A DNA stretch of 54,051 nucleotides, taken from RGIG3077 sp964490175. GTDB taxonomy: Bacteria; Bacillota; Clostridia; Oscillospirales; Ruminococcaceae. Every line of letters begins with the position of its first letter. Positions within the stretch are counted from its first letter, which is position 1. Shown here piece after piece: positions 50,868-54,051 of this stretch. Both the position numbers and the translations under genes were made by a program. The stretch is from the NCBI GenBank assembly GCA_964490175.1, contig CAZBAI010000012.1:1-54051 (forward strand), read 5' to 3'. The notes below the pieces were generated by a model that had not been told where the DNA came from, searched no databases, and saw only the letters and a program-made list of their open reading frames with translations.

Positions 50868-50894
50868 GGCAGCCGATAATAAATAGCGGCTGCC
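50868..50894 (-). other. Hairpin between cdsA and dxr
   Basis: Perfect 8-base stem (ggcagccg with cggctgcc) and an 11-base loop in the 62-base gap, without a T-tract. More likely an RNA stability or processing element than a terminator. Confidence 0.6.
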
Positions 50895-50901
50895 TCAAAG
50901 T

Positions 50902-51732
50902 TTATTTATAAATGTTAAATAAATGAAGTGCAAAGTATGTAAACGGAACCACAAACATCACACTGTCAAATCGGTCAACCATTCCGCCGTGACCGGGGAA
51001 AAGCTTGCCGTAATCTTTAATGCCGCATTGCCTTTTGATAATTGAAGCGGTAAGGTCGCCAAGCAGACCCACAGCGGAGCAAACAGCGCCGAGCAGGAAT
51101 GAAGCAACGTAGTTTACTTGAATGTCAACACCGTTTGAATTGCAGATATGCGCATAGATTACGTTAAAGGCAATAACGAATATACCGTTGGTCAAAATAC
51201 CGCCTATAAATCCTTCAACGGTTTTTTTCGGGCTTATATTCGGGCACAGCTTATGCTTGCCCAAGAATGTGCCGACAAAATAAGCACCGGAATCCGAAAT
51301 CCACGAAAGGCACAAAGCAAGCGTGAGATAAATAATGCCGTGGCATGCGCTTAGGGCTGTCATATCAACAAAACAATACATAGAACCCGATATCAGCAAG
51401 GAAGCGGCAACCATAAAGAAAAGCTTTTCGTACTTTACCTTTTCGTAATATTTAAGCATAAGCGTAAACATCAGCAAAAGATACAGCGCAACCCAAAAGG
51501 GAAGAATGTGCTTGAGATAGCGGTACATCAGTATCGGAAATATTGCCGTAAACGTAACGGTCGAATATGCCAGCGGCTTGCATTCAAGGCAATCGGTCGC
51601 CCTTAAAAGCTCAAAGGCAATCATTGCGCCGATAAATCCTGCGGCAATGTTGAAAAACACGGTTTTATACAATATAAGCATAAATATCGCAATCGGAATC
51701 GCCACTATTGCGGTAATTATTCTTTTCGCCAT
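50902..51732 (-). CDS. cdsA: Phosphatidate cytidylyltransferase
   Basis: Integral membrane enzyme forming CDP-diacylglycerol for phospholipid synthesis. About seven to eight hydrophobic segments; signature SDSGAYFVGTFLGKHKL followed by ISPKKTVEGF, and the C-terminal DLTASIIKRQCGIKDYGKLFPGHGGMVDRFDS-type motif. 276 residues. GGAG precedes the ATG. It supplies the pathway that ends in cardiolipin, whose synthase is also in the window. Confidence 0.95.
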   Translation of the reverse strand: MAKRIITAIVAIPIAIFMLILYKTVFFNIAAGFIGAMIAFELLRATDCLECKPLAYSTVTFTAIFPILMYRYLKHILPFWVALYLLLMFTLMLKYYEKVKYEKLFFMVAASLLISGSMYCFVDMTALSACHGIIYLTLALCLSWISDSGAYFVGTFLGKHKLCPNISPKKTVEGFIGGILTNGIFVIAFNVIYAHICNSNGVDIQVNYVASFLLGAVCSAVGLLGDLTASIIKRQCGIKDYGKLFPGHGGMVDRFDSVMFVVPFTYFALHLFNIYK

Positions 51733-51785
51733 AATTAACTCCGTTTCAGTTAAAATTTGTGTAATGGCATATACCTTTACACTGG

Positions 51786-52523
51786 TTAAACCCCGCCAAA
51801 TCGGCGCTTTCTGTTGGAAAAATCTTCAATGGCAGCGTCAAGATGCTTGGGTGAAAAGTCAGGCCAAAGGACATCGGTATAATAAAATTCGGCATATGCG
51901 CTTTGCCAAAGCAAAAAATTCGAGATTCTCTGTTCGCCGCTCGGGCGAATCATCAAATCAACATCGGGCGCACAGGCGGTATACAGCTGTGCATTAAAGC
52001 TTTCTTCATTGATATCCGACGGTGAAATTTCATTGTTTTTCGCTTTTTCGGCAAGAATCTTTGCGGCGTTGACAATTTCGTCACGTCCGCCGTAATTTAC
52101 GGCAAGCAGCATTGTCATCTTGTCACAATGCGCCGTGCGCCGTTCAAAATCCAACATACTCAGCCTTATATCTTCATCAAAAATGCTTTTATCGCCGATG
52201 AAAATCGCACGGCATTCTTCGGCAAGAAAGTTTTCAAGGTCTTTTAAATAGTCCCTGAAAAGATTCATAATAGCGTCAACTTCGTCCTTCGGTCTTTTCC
52301 AGTTCTCGGTTGAAAACGCATAAAAGCTAACATATTCAATGCCGATGCTTTTGCAGTAGCGCAATATTTTCCGAAAAGTCTTAGCACCCTCGGCGTGCCC
52401 GAATTTTCTGGGCAAGCCTCGTTTTTTCGCCCATCGTCCGTTGCCGTCCATGATAAAAGCTATGTGCCTTGGCATTTTGCTTTTATCAATAGCGGCAATA
52501 TCAGCTTCTTTTTTTCTTGCCAT
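51786..52523 (-). CDS. uppS: Undecaprenyl diphosphate synthase
   Basis: Cis-prenyltransferase making the C55 lipid carrier for cell-wall synthesis. AFIMDGNGRWAKKRGLPR holds the catalytic Asp and diphosphate-binding Arg; YAFSTENWKRP and the late LMIRPSGEQRISNFLLWQ are diagnostic. 245 residues. It starts 3 bases after the frr stop. Confidence 0.96.
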   Translation of the reverse strand: MARKKEADIAAIDKSKMPRHIAFIMDGNGRWAKKRGLPRKFGHAEGAKTFRKILRYCKSIGIEYVSFYAFSTENWKRPKDEVDAIMNLFRDYLKDLENFLAEECRAIFIGDKSIFDEDIRLSMLDFERRTAHCDKMTMLLAVNYGGRDEIVNAAKILAEKAKNNEISPSDINEESFNAQLYTACAPDVDLMIRPSGEQRISNFLLWQSAYAEFYYTDVLWPDFSPKHLDAAIEDFSNRKRRFGGV

Positions 52524-52526
52524 AGT

Positions 52527-53081
52527 TTAAATGCTCATAATTTCCTTTTCCTTGGCGGAAACGGTTTTATCGATTTCTGCGCAGTATTTATCGGTAAGCT
52601 TTTGAACCTCATCTTCGCACTGCTTCATATCATCTTCGGTGATTTCGGAATTTTTCTTCATCACTTTAAATTTGTCGATAGCGTCACGTCTGATATTGCG
52701 CACGGCAACCTTTGAATCTTCGCCGTTTTTCTTAATCTGCTTAACAAGCTCTCTGCGGCGCTCTTCCGTAAGCTGAGGGAATGTCAGCCTGATAACCTTG
52801 CCGTCGTTTGCGGGTGTAATTCCGATATCCGAAGCAAGAATAGCCTTCTCAATAGATTTCAGTCCGCTCGGGTCATAAGGTTGAATCACAAGGATTCTGG
52901 CTTCCGAAACCGAAACTGCCGCCATCTGGTTTACCGGTGTGGGTGAGCCGTAATAATCAACGGTAATTTTATTCAAAACGGCAGGATTGGCTCTGCCTGC
53001 TCTGATTGACGCAAATTCGTTTTCGAGCGCATTGATTGTTTTCTTCATTCTGTCTTCGGTGAGTTTTTTTGTTTCTTTCAT
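52527..53081 (-). CDS. frr: Ribosome recycling factor
   Basis: Splits post-termination ribosomes with EF-G. ATG 53081 (MKETKKLTEDRMKK) gives 184 residues, the family norm; a frame to 53129 reaches into the structured intergenic element. Motifs RAGRANPAVLNKITVDYYGSPTP-type core and VRNIRRDAIDKFK near the end. AAAGGAA lies about 11 bases ahead. Confidence 0.96.
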   Translation of the reverse strand: MKETKKLTEDRMKKTINALENEFASIRAGRANPAVLNKITVDYYGSPTPVNQMAAVSVSEARILVIQPYDPSGLKSIEKAILASDIGITPANDGKVIRLTFPQLTEERRRELVKQIKKNGEDSKVAVRNIRRDAIDKFKVMKKNSEITEDDMKQCEDEVQKLTDKYCAEIDKTVSAKEKEIMSI

Positions 53082-53122
53082 CTTAAATATATTCCTTTCA
53101 GAAAAATGTTTGATTTTAAATC

Positions 53123-53293
53123 GGAGCAACGCTCCTGCTTTGCTTGCAAGGAGCAGAGCTTGCGAACGATTGCAACCTAACGCTAAAGGAGCGTTAGCTC
53201 CTTACAGGGTTTCAGTGGGAGATTACAACTCGATGCTGAAAGCTTGAAATGGAACCCGCCGCCTAAGAGGCATATGGACATCAGCGTTAGGTT
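53123..53293. other. Structured intergenic element between pyrH and frr
   Basis: A 210-base gap inside an otherwise tight operon. AACCTAACGCT (53174-53184) and AGCGTTAGGTT (53283-53293) are perfect 11-base inverted arms about 100 bases apart; the distal arm overlaps the pyrH stop. Inside, CTAACGCT (53177-53184) can instead pair with AGCGTTAG (53190-53197), and aaggag/ctcctt (53186-53203) forms a third option. The frr-proximal side has ggagc-aac-gctcc (53123-53135) and gctcct/aggagc (53131-53154). No protein is encoded. It could be a regulatory RNA, a small non-autonomous mobile element, or both. Confidence 0.6.
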
Positions 53294-53999
53294 ATACTTC
53301 AAGAAGTGTTCCGATATCCTTGCCCATGACAGCGTCAAAGATATTATCGGGTCTGTTCAAGTCAAAAACGATAATCGGTATGTTATTGTCCCTGCAAAGC
53401 GCCGCCGAGGTTGCGTCCATAACAGTCAGCCCTTTAACAAGCATTTCGGTATATGTAAGCCTGCTGTATTTAACCGCATCGTCGAATTTATTCGGGTCTT
53501 TATCATATACACCGTCTACCATAGTTGCCTTTAAAAGTACATCGGCTTCTATTTCGGCGGCACGAAGCGCCGAAGCCGTATCTGTCGAGAAGAAAGGATT
53601 GCCCGTTCCACAGCCGAAAATAACGACACGACCCTTTTGCAAATGGCGCATTGCACGGTTTCTGATATACGGTTCGGCAACCTGCTGCATACTGATGGCT
53701 GTTTGCACCCTGACAACAACGCCGAGAGCTTCAAGTACATCCGCAACGGCGAGTGCGTTCATTGCAGTTGCAAGCATTCCGATATGGTCGGCTCTGGTGC
53801 GATCCATACCGCCGCTTGACCTGCCACGCCAGAAGTTTCCGCCGCCGACAACAATTCCGATTTCAACTCCCACATCGGCACATTTTTTAATGCTTTGGCA
53901 GATATCGGTGATGACGTTATAGTCAAGTCCCACTTTTTTTTCACCCGCAAGCGCTTCGCCGCTGAGTTTTAAAAGAATCCTTTTGTACTTCGGTTCCAT
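53292..53999 (-). CDS. pyrH: UMP kinase
   Basis: Hexameric bacterial kinase converting UMP to UDP. RILLKLSGEALAG, VVGGGNFWRGR, MDRTRADHIGMLATAMNALA, GCGTGNPFFSTDTASALRA and KATMVDGVYDKDP are all present. The start is ambiguous: ATG 53999 (235 residues) has a better distance to AAAGG than ATG 54011, which nearly touches it. In Firmicutes it usually follows rpsB-tsf, which would lie beyond the right edge. Confidence 0.95.
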   Translation of the reverse strand: MEPKYKRILLKLSGEALAGEKKVGLDYNVITDICQSIKKCADVGVEIGIVVGGGNFWRGRSSGGMDRTRADHIGMLATAMNALAVADVLEALGVVVRVQTAISMQQVAEPYIRNRAMRHLQKGRVVIFGCGTGNPFFSTDTASALRAAEIEADVLLKATMVDGVYDKDPNKFDDAVKYSRLTYTEMLVKGLTVMDATSAALCRDNNIPIIVFDLNRPDNIFDAVMGKDIGTLLEV

Positions 54000-54051
54000 A
54001 TTTATGACCATTCCTTTCCGCTACGCTGCAAGGCACAAAACAGTATGAAAC

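Noticed and set aside
53174..53293. 6S RNA, SRP RNA or tmRNA in the pyrH-frr gap
   Set aside because: The long terminal stem suggests a structured RNA, but I could not match the conserved cores of any of these and the local alternative stems do not fit the 6S central bubble.

Overview
The window is a compact chromosomal stretch, with no gap of 300 bases or more between genes, from an endospore-forming low-to-moderate G+C Firmicute. It is most likely a member of the Clostridia, probably Oscillospirales/Ruminococcaceae-like; that finer placement is inference from gene order. Evidence for a spore-forming Firmicute is the spoIIAA-spoIIAB-sigF operon, hprK-murB-rapZ-whiA, the presence of both dnaE and polC, a CIRCE element, and the pyrH-frr-uppS-cdsA-dxr-rseP-ispG-polC cluster. 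No tRNA, rRNA, CRISPR array, intact insertion sequence or prophage gene was seen. The outermost genes (cimA at the left, pyrH at the right) are both complete.

Left part (1-12.3 kb), mostly minus strand: citramalate synthase (cimA), whose leader carries two adjacent tandem duplications; divergent lnt (apolipoprotein N-acyltransferase) and a 61-residue membrane protein behind a twin-repeat promoter; a PP2C phosphatase overlapping a small lipoprotein; exonuclease III; a GH26-like glycosidase with a near-consensus promoter and a LacI-type operator; a copper module (copA, copZ); a membrane-anchored amidase; and cardiolipin synthase.

Central part (12.4-34.5 kb): the plus-strand hprK-murB-rapZ-whiA-dnaE run; a minus-strand penicillin-binding protein plus split ThrE-type exporter; a YibE/F membrane protein; a 42-residue cysteine-rich microprotein; clpC; an iron-type DtxR regulator; a PLP enzyme of the methionine gamma-lyase/aluminium-resistance family behind a possible attenuator; CIRCE-controlled htpG; tandem ROK-like and LacI regulators; and the sigma-F sporulation operon.

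Right part (34.5-54.05 kb), all minus strand: a ten-gene histidine operon (hisZ-G-D-C-B-H-A-F-I-E) plus a trailing SDR gene, read from a strong promoter whose -10 sits inside nested palindromes. Upstream of it lies the essential cluster pyrH-frr-(structured element)-uppS-cdsA-dxr-rseP-ispG-polC, joining nucleotide supply, ribosome recycling, isoprenoid/undecaprenyl and phospholipid synthesis, intramembrane proteolysis and replication.

The least explained items are the cysteine-rich microprotein, the pyrH-frr structured element with alternative pairings, the attenuator-like leader before the PLP enzyme, the operator-like repeats flanking several -10 boxes, the KTG-to-KTS change in the penicillin-binding protein, and the long Tyr-rich insertion in RseP.
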